Below are positions 16,190-24,597 of a stretch of 64,000 nucleotides of DNA, piece after piece (position 1 is the first letter of the stretch; the number at the start of each line of letters is the position of its first letter). A model generated the notes under the pieces. It was not told the DNA's origin. It saw only the letters and a program-made list of their open reading frames with translations, and searched no databases. The stretch is from T3Sed10-241 sp036796255. GTDB taxonomy: Bacteria > Bacteroidota > Bacteroidia > Flavobacteriales_D > Cryomorphaceae. The stretch covers positions 1 through 64,000 of the forward strand of contig DAIRDH010000003.1 of assembly GCA_036796255.1 (NCBI GenBank). The letters run 5' to 3'. The position numbers and the translations under genes are program-made.

Positions 16190-17074
16190 ATGTGGTCAAA
16201 ATTTTGGGTAATTGTCATATTCTTTTCTTTAGGGCAGCTGAACTTTTTGAGTGCCCAGGACGCCATTATTACCATACACGGTGATACCATATTTGCCAAG
16301 GTACTTGAGAAGAATGGCATGTTTATCTATTACTACAAGGCAGAGAAGCGTAAAGGCGATCGTAAAGTCATTTCCCAAAAGGAAGTGGCGGAAGTCATAC
16401 CCAACTTTTATAATGTTGATGAGAATCACTTTAAGTACGTCCAGAAGTCATCGTTCGACTGTTTTTTTATTTCCGGAAAGGGAGGCTACAGCCGATTGCT
16501 CACACCCACATTGTCGTTTGAATCTTTGGAGGAAGAATACAATGGTGGATTGCTAAGTGGCTTATGGTACTCCATAGAAGTTGGAATGATGATTCGCGAC
16601 AATTTTGGCGTAGGCCTTGTTGCTGCGCGCGCTCAACACAGCAATGAGATCAGGATAATTGACAATGTGAGTGGAAGGCAAGGGGTATTGGCAGATGACA
16701 TTACAGTCGATTATTATGGAGTCAACGCAGTAATGCTATTCGCGCAGAGTCAGTCGGGTTCGCAATTTTCAATACATCTCGGTTTCGGTGTCAACAGGTA
16801 TCACAATGACTTTGAACTGTTTTTTCCCTTTCAATTGAGTGGATATGCGTTGGGCGTGCAAGTAACGGGTGCTTATGAATGGTCATTGGGCCCAGGGCTT
16901 CGCATTCCGCTTTATGCAGGATTCAGGGGGTTTCAAATTGTAAATCTGGATGTACAGGCGACGGGTAGCAGTCAGGATCCTTTTGTAGGTGAAATAAGGC
17001 AAACCATTGAGAGCGGTGCACCATTTGACTTGAGGAGAATAGAACTTGGCGCTGGCTTGATTATATCTTTCTAA
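16190..17074 (+). CDS. Predicted outer-membrane beta-barrel protein
   Basis: The 294-residue protein has a signal peptide ending in FLSAQ. A short N-terminal domain (IITIHGDTIFAKVLEKNGMFIYYYKA) resembles the small exported domain seen in many Bacteroidota proteins. From about residue 110 come alternating amphipathic strands (SGLWYSIEVGMMIRDNFGVGLVAAR, QFSIHLGFGVNRY, YALGVQVTGAYEWSLG) ending in GLIISF, typical of a small outer-membrane barrel with a terminal aromatic residue. No ligand can be predicted. It is divergent from the SDR gene and followed on the opposite strand by a 54-residue membrane protein. Confidence 0.7.
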   Translation: MWSKFWVIVIFFSLGQLNFLSAQDAIITIHGDTIFAKVLEKNGMFIYYYKAEKRKGDRKVISQKEVAEVIPNFYNVDENHFKYVQKSSFDCFFISGKGGYSRLLTPTLSFESLEEEYNGGLLSGLWYSIEVGMMIRDNFGVGLVAARAQHSNEIRIIDNVSGRQGVLADDITVDYYGVNAVMLFAQSQSGSQFSIHLGFGVNRYHNDFELFFPFQLSGYALGVQVTGAYEWSLGPGLRIPLYAGFRGFQIVNLDVQATGSSQDPFVGEIRQTIESGAPFDLRRIELGAGLIISF

Positions 17075-17083
17075 CCTCGGCTT

Positions 17084-17248
17084 CTAGACGACACAAAAAG
17101 CCATCCAGCTTACGGCACTTAGCGATAGCCCCAGAAATACCACTATAAATAAGGTATAGCGTAACGACGATTTAGGCCGTTCGCCAGCGTCTGGAAAAAT
17201 GGTGCAATAGGCTCGGTCTACGTAACTACCCGCTTTTAGAAATGGCAT
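17084..17248 (-). CDS. Small single-pass membrane protein (54 aa)
   Basis: On the minus strand an ATG at 17248 opens 54 codons ending at TAG 17086-17084. The product has a polar N-terminal half (MPFLKAGSYVDRAYCTIF) and one hydrophobic helix near the C-terminus (YTLFIVVFLGLSLSAVSWMA). Small Bacteroidota proteins of this layout are often missed. It fills an otherwise empty 296-base gap. No promoter box was found, and no function is recognised. Confidence 0.5.
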   Translation of the reverse strand: MPFLKAGSYVDRAYCTIFPDAGERPKSSLRYTLFIVVFLGLSLSAVSWMAFCVV

Positions 17249-17370
17249 GATCCTGTTGTTTCAGGGTGCCAAAGTAACACCAAGTAAAACGACAATCAAT
17301 ACGCTCCAGCATTCTTAAAGATTTCGTCATATTGAATCAGGGCTCAATATGGTAAAATGCAAGATTTCTT

Positions 17371-18102
17371 CTAATTAAAATGCTTGCTATTCCAGGCATT
17401 GACGCTAAACTTCCTGTTTGTAGCAAACCAGAAATAGGAGATCATACCTGACATAAAGGCCACATTCCATATCAAGAAAGCCACCCTGTAAAAATTGAAA
17501 TAGGCGAGTTCCTGATTGCTGAAAAAGCTTGTAGGTAAAACAGCACTAAAGATGAGAGAAATTGAAAAGATGGTGATCATCAAATTGCTCAGCTTAGCCA
17601 TTGGCCAATATATGAGAGATCGAAACCAGCTTAAATCTCCGCCCCATTTGTGAATCAGATAAAAACGGCCATCTTCGAGGGGAGCAAATAAAAGGGGGTC
17701 TGTATTTACGTCAGTCAAATTGAACATCGCGGCCGGAGCAGCAATGCTCAAGGAAGTAATCTTTGCACCAACTCTATCTTCGACGCCTTTGATGGCTGAA
17801 ATCGCCTCGGCTGGGATTTCTTTATTAAAGTGCTTGGTCGACAGGAATCTCAAACGGTATTTCACGCAAAGTTTTTTCACGTCTTCCAATTCAAACTTCC
17901 TGCTTTCCGGAAGTTTGCTGCCATCCAACAAGTTGTGGTCAATAGAACCCTTTTGAATGGTCTGCCTTATTTCTGATTCACGTTCCCAATCAGCCTCAAA
18001 CATGGCTTTAAAGCCAGATAATGCAAGTGATTGTCCTAAATTATCCTCTCTCTCTTTTCGCACTGAATGAAGTGCTTTTTCCAAATTCACTTTATCGAAC
18101 AT
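17371..18102 (-). CDS. Membrane protein of unknown function
   Basis: The 243-residue product has a soluble, charged N-terminal part of about 150 residues and two or three hydrophobic helices near the C-terminus (LMITIFSISLIFSAVLP, then VAFLIWNVAFMSGMISYFWFA). A conserved-looking KWGGDLSWFRSLIYWP segment precedes the first helix. I chose the ATG at 18102 (MFDKVNLEKAL); an in-frame ATG at 18138 adds twelve polar residues. The gene follows the LON-domain gene on the same strand, 58 bases downstream of its stop. No family assignment is made. Confidence 0.65.
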   Translation of the reverse strand: MFDKVNLEKALHSVRKEREDNLGQSLALSGFKAMFEADWERESEIRQTIQKGSIDHNLLDGSKLPESRKFELEDVKKLCVKYRLRFLSTKHFNKEIPAEAISAIKGVEDRVGAKITSLSIAAPAAMFNLTDVNTDPLLFAPLEDGRFYLIHKWGGDLSWFRSLIYWPMAKLSNLMITIFSISLIFSAVLPTSFFSNQELAYFNFYRVAFLIWNVAFMSGMISYFWFATNRKFSVNAWNSKHFN

Positions 18103-18159
18103 CGCTATATTGTTAGGATTATAATGTGAAGGTAACAAAAGTGCACACGACTTGTTGGG

Positions 18160-18759
18160 TCAATTCAGAAAAATGTTGTCAATTACGCTGCTCTTTTGCC
18201 CATGCAATGCTTGGAGAATTCTCAGCTGATTCAGCAGAATTCTTTCTTTCTTTTCTTGGTTCCTGGCTTTGACAAGTCTTAGCTTTTCTTCTTCTCCTAA
18301 CTCCAGTATACGCGCAGCATCGAAGGCATTCAATCGCGGTGAAAGAATTGCTTCAAATTTTTCAGGGGCTGCGGAGCGCACATAGGCGTCAAGTTCGTGC
18401 ATAACAGACTTACTGAGGGATGGAATGTGCTCATCATTCAGCACGCTCACATCACCACCTGGGTAGAGTTTATCCCCTAAGCGCGTGTAGAAGTGTTCAA
18501 GCTCAAAAATGGCGATGCCCGTGACTTCAATGTCGGCCGAGCCATTCTGGTGTTGCTTTGATATATGAGATACTTCGACCACACATCCGTATTGACCTAA
18601 ATATCCATTAAGTGCGTAGGGAATTCCAAATTTGATACCTTGTATACTGCAATCCTCGAGCAATTGCTTGTATCGATCTTCAAATATGTGAAGCTTGGTT
18701 TTCTCTCCCGGGAGGAGGAACAGTTGCAGTGGAAAAAGTGCCAATTGGGTTTTTTGCAT
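18160..18759 (-). CDS. Stand-alone LON substrate-binding domain protein
   Basis: The 199-residue product begins with LALFPLQLFLLPGEKTKLHIFEDRYKQLLED, the hallmark of the Lon protease N-terminal domain. It has the FGIPY and G-x-x-x-V-x-x-S pattern but no ATPase or protease domain. Such proteins are common in Bacteroidota and may present peptides or bind partners; their function is unsettled. It sits between divIC (upstream, 50 bases away) and a membrane protein, all on the minus strand, so the three could share a transcript. Confidence 0.85.
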   Translation of the reverse strand: MQKTQLALFPLQLFLLPGEKTKLHIFEDRYKQLLEDCSIQGIKFGIPYALNGYLGQYGCVVEVSHISKQHQNGSADIEVTGIAIFELEHFYTRLGDKLYPGGDVSVLNDEHIPSLSKSVMHELDAYVRSAAPEKFEAILSPRLNAFDAARILELGEEEKLRLVKARNQEKKERILLNQLRILQALHGQKSSVIDNIFLN

Positions 18760-18809
18760 AACGCTATAGTAACAATGTCAGAGGCAAAATTGTTAATCTG
18801 CGGCCCTGC

Positions 18810-19097
18810 TCATTCATATATAATTACAAACACCTCTTCATTTTCCCTCTTCATGCGGTATTGCTCCCTTGCGTGCTTCTCTAGTGATGCCTTGTTTGTG
18901 GTAAGATCTTCCGTTTGAAGCCGCGCATTCTTTATGCTACTTTCCAGAAATTCCATTTCTTTCTCAATCTGGTGCAATTTATACTTGTGCTTAAACTGAG
19001 TGATCACGTCGTGTGTGTCAATGAATGTTATGTACAGCACAAAACAAATAAAGACAAGGGCGTATCGATTTCTTAAGATTTTTGGGATGCGTCGCAT
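18810..19097 (-). CDS. Septum formation initiator, DivIC/FtsB family
   Basis: This 95-residue bitopic protein has a short basic cytoplasmic start, one transmembrane helix (ALVFICFVLYITFI) and a periplasmic coiled coil (IEKEMEFLESSIKNARLQTEDL). The family ending is AREQYRMKRENEEVFVIIYE. DivIC/FtsB proteins join FtsL and FtsQ/DivIB at the division septum. Length and topology are normal. Confidence 0.88.
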   Translation of the reverse strand: MRRIPKILRNRYALVFICFVLYITFIDTHDVITQFKHKYKLHQIEKEMEFLESSIKNARLQTEDLTTNKASLEKHAREQYRMKRENEEVFVIIYE

Positions 19098-19129
19098 ATT
19101 GTGTGCGAAAGTTAGTTATAACACTTGAG

Positions 19130-19168
19130 CAATAAACAAAGCCTTTCCCCACTTATGAAGAAAGGCTT
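19130..19168 (-). terminator. Intrinsic terminator downstream of pruA
   Basis: On the minus strand the perfect stem AAGCCTTTC/GAAAGGCTT (19168-19160 with 19147-19139) has a 12-base loop and is followed by TGTTTATT. It lies 25 bases after the pruA stop and separates pruA from divIC. Confidence 0.65.
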
Positions 19169-19192
19169 GTCAATAGGTTACAAAGACTTTGT

Positions 19193-20821
19193 TTACCCCA
19201 AAAATGGATAGCGGTAATCGCGCGCTGGGGCAAAAGTTTCTTTAATTGTTCGTGGCGACACCCAACGCAGCAGGTTTAAGTATGAGCCCGCTTTGTCATT
19301 GGTTCCGGAGCCCCTTGCACCGCCAAAAGGCTGTTGTCCAACCACAGCTCCGGTGGGCTTGTCGTTGATGTAGAAATTACCTGCAGCATTGCTCAGTACT
19401 TTCGTGGCCAGGTCGATGGCGTACCTGTCTTTGCTAAAGATAGCACCGGTCAAGGCATAAGGTGAGGTTTCGTCAACGAGTTTAAGCGTTTCCTCAAATT
19501 GGTCAGCTTTATAAATGTAGATGGTCATCACAGGTCCAAAAATTTCCTCAACCATGGTGCGGAATTTCGGGTCGGTGGTCAATACCACGGTAGGCTCAAT
19601 GAAGTACCCTTTGCTGTCATTGTAATTTCCACCTGCAATTATTTCAGCGTTATCACATTTCTTCACTTCGTCAATAAATCCTGAAATCTTGTCGAATGCC
19701 GCCCTGTCAATCACCGCATTAATAAAGTTCGAAAAGTCGGAGGGAGGACCCATTTTGAAGCTGTTGATATCTGCGAGGAGTTTCTCTTTAATCGCAGGCC
19801 ACAAATTATCGGGCAAGTAAGCCCTTGAAGCAGCTGAACATTTTTGACCCTGGAATTCAAAAGCCCCACGTGCTATTCCGGTGGCCACTTCAATAGGATC
19901 AGCAGAAGGATGAGCGACAATGAAATCTTTGCCTCCTGTTTCACCTACAATGCGCGGATAGCTGCGATATATGTCAAGGTTTTTGCCTATTTCTTTCCAT
20001 AAGTGTTTAAACACACCTGTGGAGCCGGTAAAGTGCAGACCAGCAAATTCGGGATGCTTAAATACTACATCACCGGCCACCGGCCCGTCTACCGTTACCA
20101 TATTGATGACCCCGTCGGGCAATCCAGCCTCTCTAAAGATGCGCATGATAAGATCGGCTGAGTACACTTGGCTATCAGCGGGTTTCCATACACAAACATT
20201 TCCCATAAGGGCCGCACTGGCTGGCAAATTTCCGGCGATGGCAGTAAAATTGAAAGGCGTGATGCAAAATACAAAACCTTCAAGCGGACGGTATTCCAAC
20301 CGGTTCCACATTCCCACATTGCTGCCAGGTTGGTTGCTATATATTTCCTCCATAAACAGCACATTAAACCTTAAAAAGTCGATGAGCTCGCAGACTGCGT
20401 CAATTTCTGATTGGTAAGCATTTTTGCTTTGAGCAATCATGGTTGCCGCATTCACTTCGTATCTGTAAGGGCCTGCAATGAGATCGGCCGCTTTCAAAAA
20501 TATTGCTGCGCGATGTTCCCATGGCAGGTCCGCCCACTTCTCCTTAGCTTCCAGCGCAGAATGAATGGCGTCTTCTACATGTTGCGCAGTACCATAGTTG
20601 AAATGACCCAGGTTGTGCTTGTGGTCATAGGGTGGACTGAGCTGTTTTTTATTGTTGGTGCGCACTTCTTTGGCACCGATATACATCGGAATATCAACGG
20701 GCTTGGCTGAAATAAGTTTATCGTAAGCAGCTTTAAGCTGTTGTCGCTCGGGACTACCCGGCGCATAGCTGTATACAGGTTCATTCTCTGGAAATGGGAT
20801 GGAATATACTCCTTTGGGCAT
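19193..20821 (-). CDS. pruA: L-glutamate gamma-semialdehyde dehydrogenase
   Basis: The enzyme oxidises glutamate gamma-semialdehyde (from pyrroline-5-carboxylate) to glutamate with NAD+, the second step of proline catabolism. The 542-residue sequence has the general-base glutamate in GETGGKDF, the nucleophile cysteine in FEFQGQKCSAASR and the C-terminal QPFGGARGSGTNDKAG. It is the monofunctional form rather than a PutA fusion. The proline dehydrogenase partner is not in the window. A terminator follows, so it is probably monocistronic. Confidence 0.95.
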   Translation of the reverse strand: MPKGVYSIPFPENEPVYSYAPGSPERQQLKAAYDKLISAKPVDIPMYIGAKEVRTNNKKQLSPPYDHKHNLGHFNYGTAQHVEDAIHSALEAKEKWADLPWEHRAAIFLKAADLIAGPYRYEVNAATMIAQSKNAYQSEIDAVCELIDFLRFNVLFMEEIYSNQPGSNVGMWNRLEYRPLEGFVFCITPFNFTAIAGNLPASAALMGNVCVWKPADSQVYSADLIMRIFREAGLPDGVINMVTVDGPVAGDVVFKHPEFAGLHFTGSTGVFKHLWKEIGKNLDIYRSYPRIVGETGGKDFIVAHPSADPIEVATGIARGAFEFQGQKCSAASRAYLPDNLWPAIKEKLLADINSFKMGPPSDFSNFINAVIDRAAFDKISGFIDEVKKCDNAEIIAGGNYNDSKGYFIEPTVVLTTDPKFRTMVEEIFGPVMTIYIYKADQFEETLKLVDETSPYALTGAIFSKDRYAIDLATKVLSNAAGNFYINDKPTGAVVGQQPFGGARGSGTNDKAGSYLNLLRWVSPRTIKETFAPARDYRYPFLG

Positions 20822-20849
20822 TGCAGTTAGGTTAAGCGTTAAGGTGGCG

Positions 20850-20857
20850 CAAAACTA
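20850..20857 (-). promoter_or_regulatory. Candidate -7 box for pruA
   Basis: The minus strand reads TAGTTTTG, matching TAnnTTTG, 28 bases before the pruA start. No correctly spaced TTG was seen. Confidence 0.4.
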
Positions 20858-20963
20858 CGAAACCTAAAACAAACCTCGGTTTAACAACGTAAGCCATCAG
20901 GGCGGTGTCAATGTGGTCAAATGATTACTTTAGCCGCCTATCCAAAGGAGTACAGGAATCTAC

Positions 20964-23900
20964 ATGTTGCGTGTCAAGTTATTATCTTTTTTATTCATTG
21001 CTCTCAACTCAGGATTACTGAGTGGTCAAGCAATTCCAATAAAAACTTTGGGCGTAAAGGATGGATTGCCTCAGGCAAGTATTACCTGTTTACTCCACGA
21101 CCGCGACGGTTTCATATGGGCTGGAACCAAAGATGGACTTACCAGATACAATGGTTACGAATTTGAAGTGTTACGTTATGTTCAGGGCGACAGTACATCT
21201 CTCAGCAGCAGTAATATAACAGCGCTTGCCCAGGATATATCTGGAAACATCTGGGTAGGGACGAGCTTTGGTTTAAACAAACTCGACCCCAAAACTTTTC
21301 GATCTACGCGGTACTACCACTGGTTTATGGATGATTATTCATTAAGCAGTAACAGGGTTACATCACTCATCTGTGATCAGTTTGGGGTGCTCTACATTGG
21401 CACTGACAATGGCCTCAACAAGTTGCTCGGAAAAAGTGGGCGGTTTGAGATAAAATCAATTCGCGATCAGGATCCCGCAAGCTTGTCAAGCAACAAAGTG
21501 AATACGCTTTACATTGACCGCAACAATAACCTCTGGGTGGGTACGGACGTCGGGTTGAACATGCTGATGTCTGATGGACAGTTCAAACGATATAAAAAGA
21601 AATTCTCTGACTTCAATAGTCTAAGCGACAACAGTGTACTTTCAATTGCCGAGGATTATGAAGGTTTTTTGTGGATAGGGACAAGTAATGGATTGAATAG
21701 ATTTCATCCCTCATTGGAAATTTTTACCCATTATTTCGAAAACAAGCCTAAGCCGGGCTTGATCAAATCAAATGTTATCAATGCACTTACCGTCGATATT
21801 GAAGGCAGGATATGGGTGGGCACCAGCAGCGGCTTGAGCCAATTGTACCGCAATCTACGCTCTAATGATGACAGTGTCAACGACCTGTATGATTTCATGG
21901 ATATCCCCGACGGGTTTATCACTTGCCTTATGGCCGACCGATCCGGTCTCATTTGGGTTGGCACTATGTCGGCAGGGGTTTCTTTGCTCAATGACGATTC
22001 CCAGCGCTTTTTTTCATCTCATGGGTCTCCATCATCAGTTACCAATCCTGCGCTCAATAAGGCAAATTGCTTTCTTAGATTAACTGAATCGACCCTTCTT
22101 GTTGGTACTGCAATGGGCGTCAAGAAATATAGGCTTTCGCAAAACGATGCCAATCGTCGCAGCTATTGGGAGAATGATGGTGTGTTTTACCCACTGGACG
22201 TTGCTGTACGCGACATGCGCATGTGCTCTGATAGTCTAGTTTGGCTTGCAACCGAGGGTCAAGGACTTTTGGCTATAGATCCTACTCTGGGAAAGCAGGT
22301 GAAAAGTTTTGTAGTCAATCCCCAGCAAAGTGATGGCATACCCAGCAACAGGCTGACAAGCCTTGATCAGAATGACCCGGGTAAACTTTGGATCGGAACT
22401 TTGGGTGGAGGATTTTGTAGTTTCAATTTGTCTACAGAAAGTTTCAAAACCTATCGCTATGCAGGAGATGAGGCTACCAAACTTCGCGATAACAACGTAT
22501 GGAGCATTAAAGTGCAAGACGCCCGCAATATTTGGATCGGCACAGGCAATGCTGGTCTCTATCATTTCGATGAGGTAAATGCCATTTTGACGGAGTTCAT
22601 GACCGGCGAAGCCGGCAGCGGTCATATGGTATCAGGAATCATCAATAGCTTACATCTGGACAGACTTAACAACCTATGGATAGCTACCTCAGGTGCCGGA
22701 TTGAGCATGTTGGCGCCCAATTCAAATAAATTCGAAAATTTCACGCTGAGTGACGGCCTCGCAAGCAATGTTGTTCTCGCCATTTGCACAGATTTCGAAG
22801 ACAATGTGTGGATGAGTACAAACGGTGGAATTTCAGTTTTGGATGTTAGTTCGCGTACGTTTAGAAATTACAACGAGCTCGATATCCCTGGGTACAATAC
22901 ATTCTATCAAGGCAGTGCCTATCTTGACAATCAGAGCCGCATCTATTTCGGTGGAGCCAACGGATTCAATTATTTCTATGCTGAAGGTTTACGAGACAAT
23001 AAATTTATACCCCCGGTGGCGATCAGCCGATTTAATTTATTGAGTGAGCAAAATACTGTCGTCAATCAGGACAGATTGATCAATGTAGCAGATACAATAT
23101 ACCTCGACCACGACCACCCCGGATTTACCATCGAATTTGCAGCTTTGAATTTTAAGCAGATCGAAAAAAATCAATATGCCTACCGCATGAAAGGTTTGTT
23201 TGATCAGTGGAGATATCTTGGCAACCGGCGCTTTGCTACCTTTTCAAACCTCAATCCGGGGATTTACACCTTCGAAGTTAAAGGCTCCAACAATGATGGC
23301 TACTGGAATGAAAATCCCGCGAGAATATCAGTGGTGATAACGCCTGCCTTCTGGCAAACCACCTCATTTAGGCTCTTTGTAGTTCTATCCTTCTTTTCCG
23401 CCCTTTATGCACTTTATTTATACCGAATAAGAAGTGAAAAGAGCAGAAGGCTGGAATTGGAAAAGGCAGTAGATTTGAGAACCCAAGAAATTGCTAAAGA
23501 GCGAGATACAAACGCCGTACTGTTAAAGGAAGTACACCACAGGGTGAAGAACAATCTTCAAATCATCGTAAGCCTATTGAATTTGCAATCGCGTTTCATT
23601 ACAGACAGAAACCTCATAAGCATCTTCGACCAAGTCCAAAACAGGGTTCGATCTATGTCTTTGATTCATCAGAAGATGTACCAAAGCAAAGACTTATCAA
23701 CGGTGAATATCGCTGAGTACATCAAGGATCTATCGAAAAATCTACTTGAGACCTACAAAGTAGGCCAACAGGTTAAGCTAGAAATGAATATCGAAGTCAA
23801 CCGATTCAACTCAGATACACTCACACCATTAGGTCTTATTATCAACGAAATCATTAGTAACGCTTTAAAATATGCCTTTACTGATGGCATTACTGGAGTA

Positions 23901-24119
23901 ATCACCGTTCAAATCACTGAGCGAGATAATGGACTGTATCGCATGATTATTGGCGATGACGGCATTGGAATGTCGCTGGAAGCCGAACAAAAAGGGGGGG
24001 ATTCCTTTGGTTCTGAGCTGATAGAAGCCCTTACCGAGCAGCTGAATGGCAGCATCATGCGCTTGCGAGACCGAAAGGGCACGGTATACCAAGTCGACTT
24101 TGAAGATGTAGAGGTTTAA
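20964..24119 (+). CDS. Two-component sensor histidine kinase with periplasmic beta-propeller
   Basis: The 1051-residue protein begins with a signal peptide (to about residue 22). It then has about thirteen Reg_prop blades marked by W-I/V-G-T-x-x-G-L (residues 50 to about 650), enough for two seven-bladed propellers. A Y_Y_Y-type beta domain follows (about 690-795), then one transmembrane helix (about 800-820). The kinase part contains LLKEVHHRVKNNLQIIVSLLNLQS (phospho-acceptor His858/859), of the HisKA_2 type, and an HATPase domain with NEIISNALKYAF and GDDGIGM. No receiver or AraC domain is fused, unlike the hybrid regulators of Bacteroides, and no response regulator is adjacent. The ligand is unknown; propeller kinases often sense carbohydrates or other small molecules (family knowledge). 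Its stop overlaps apaG by 4 bases. Confidence 0.9.
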   Translation: MLRVKLLSFLFIALNSGLLSGQAIPIKTLGVKDGLPQASITCLLHDRDGFIWAGTKDGLTRYNGYEFEVLRYVQGDSTSLSSSNITALAQDISGNIWVGTSFGLNKLDPKTFRSTRYYHWFMDDYSLSSNRVTSLICDQFGVLYIGTDNGLNKLLGKSGRFEIKSIRDQDPASLSSNKVNTLYIDRNNNLWVGTDVGLNMLMSDGQFKRYKKKFSDFNSLSDNSVLSIAEDYEGFLWIGTSNGLNRFHPSLEIFTHYFENKPKPGLIKSNVINALTVDIEGRIWVGTSSGLSQLYRNLRSNDDSVNDLYDFMDIPDGFITCLMADRSGLIWVGTMSAGVSLLNDDSQRFFSSHGSPSSVTNPALNKANCFLRLTESTLLVGTAMGVKKYRLSQNDANRRSYWENDGVFYPLDVAVRDMRMCSDSLVWLATEGQGLLAIDPTLGKQVKSFVVNPQQSDGIPSNRLTSLDQNDPGKLWIGTLGGGFCSFNLSTESFKTYRYAGDEATKLRDNNVWSIKVQDARNIWIGTGNAGLYHFDEVNAILTEFMTGEAGSGHMVSGIINSLHLDRLNNLWIATSGAGLSMLAPNSNKFENFTLSDGLASNVVLAICTDFEDNVWMSTNGGISVLDVSSRTFRNYNELDIPGYNTFYQGSAYLDNQSRIYFGGANGFNYFYAEGLRDNKFIPPVAISRFNLLSEQNTVVNQDRLINVADTIYLDHDHPGFTIEFAALNFKQIEKNQYAYRMKGLFDQWRYLGNRRFATFSNLNPGIYTFEVKGSNNDGYWNENPARISVVITPAFWQTTSFRLFVVLSFFSALYALYLYRIRSEKSRRLELEKAVDLRTQEIAKERDTNAVLLKEVHHRVKNNLQIIVSLLNLQSRFITDRNLISIFDQVQNRVRSMSLIHQKMYQSKDLSTVNIAEYIKDLSKNLLETYKVGQQVKLEMNIEVNRFNSDTLTPLGLIINEIISNALKYAFTDGITGVITVQITERDNGLYRMIIGDDGIGMSLEAEQKGGDSFGSELIEALTEQLNGSIMRLRDRKGTVYQVDFEDVEV

Positions 24120-24502
24120 TTGAGTTTGTGAGGAACCATCAACATGAAACTGGGTATGACCACTTCAAACAAGCCGTCGCTTTCCAAATTTCTCATTTGG
24201 TAAGTGCCAAACATTTGACCTGTATCGGTGGAAAAATCACAGCTCGACCTGTAAGTGTATCTTTCACCAGGTTTAATAACAGGTTGTTGACCAACTACAC
24301 CTTCTCCCTCTACTTCTCTCTTCCTGGTTGAACTGTCGCAAATTTTCCAGCGTCTGCGCTCCAATTTAATTGAAAATGGATTGTTGTTTTCAATAGCTAT
24401 GTTGTAAGAAAACATAAACAGCTGATTTTCGGGATTCGAAAATCGAGGTTCGTATTGACAGCTAATTGAAATTAAGACTCCGGACGAGATAGCAGTTACC
24501 AT
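24116..24502 (-). CDS. apaG: ApaG domain protein
   Basis: This 128-residue beta-sandwich protein shows the family pattern V-x-I-S-C-Q-Y-E-P, FSYNIAIEN, RRRWKICDSS, GEGVVGQQPVIKPGERYTYRS and GTYQMRN. ApaG proteins are linked to Co2+/Mg2+ tolerance in enterobacteria, but their biochemical role is unclear. Length is normal. It converges with the sensor kinase with a 4-base stop overlap and lies 95 bases downstream of the T9SS plug gene on the other side. Confidence 0.92.
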   Translation of the reverse strand: MVTAISSGVLISISCQYEPRFSNPENQLFMFSYNIAIENNNPFSIKLERRRWKICDSSTRKREVEGEGVVGQQPVIKPGERYTYRSSCDFSTDTGQMFGTYQMRNLESDGLFEVVIPSFMLMVPHKLN

Positions 24503-24597
24503 GATTCATTGCGTTGATAATCTTAGTACAAGATTAGCTATTTATTGGCGACTGCCTGCTTCTTTTATGTTAAATCTCCATCATTCGCATCAATAAT

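Noticed and set aside
23994..24000. G7 tract in the sensor kinase as a phase-variation site
   Set aside because: It is only seven bases, encodes a plausible Gly-Gly near the ATP-binding region, and I have no sign that it varies.
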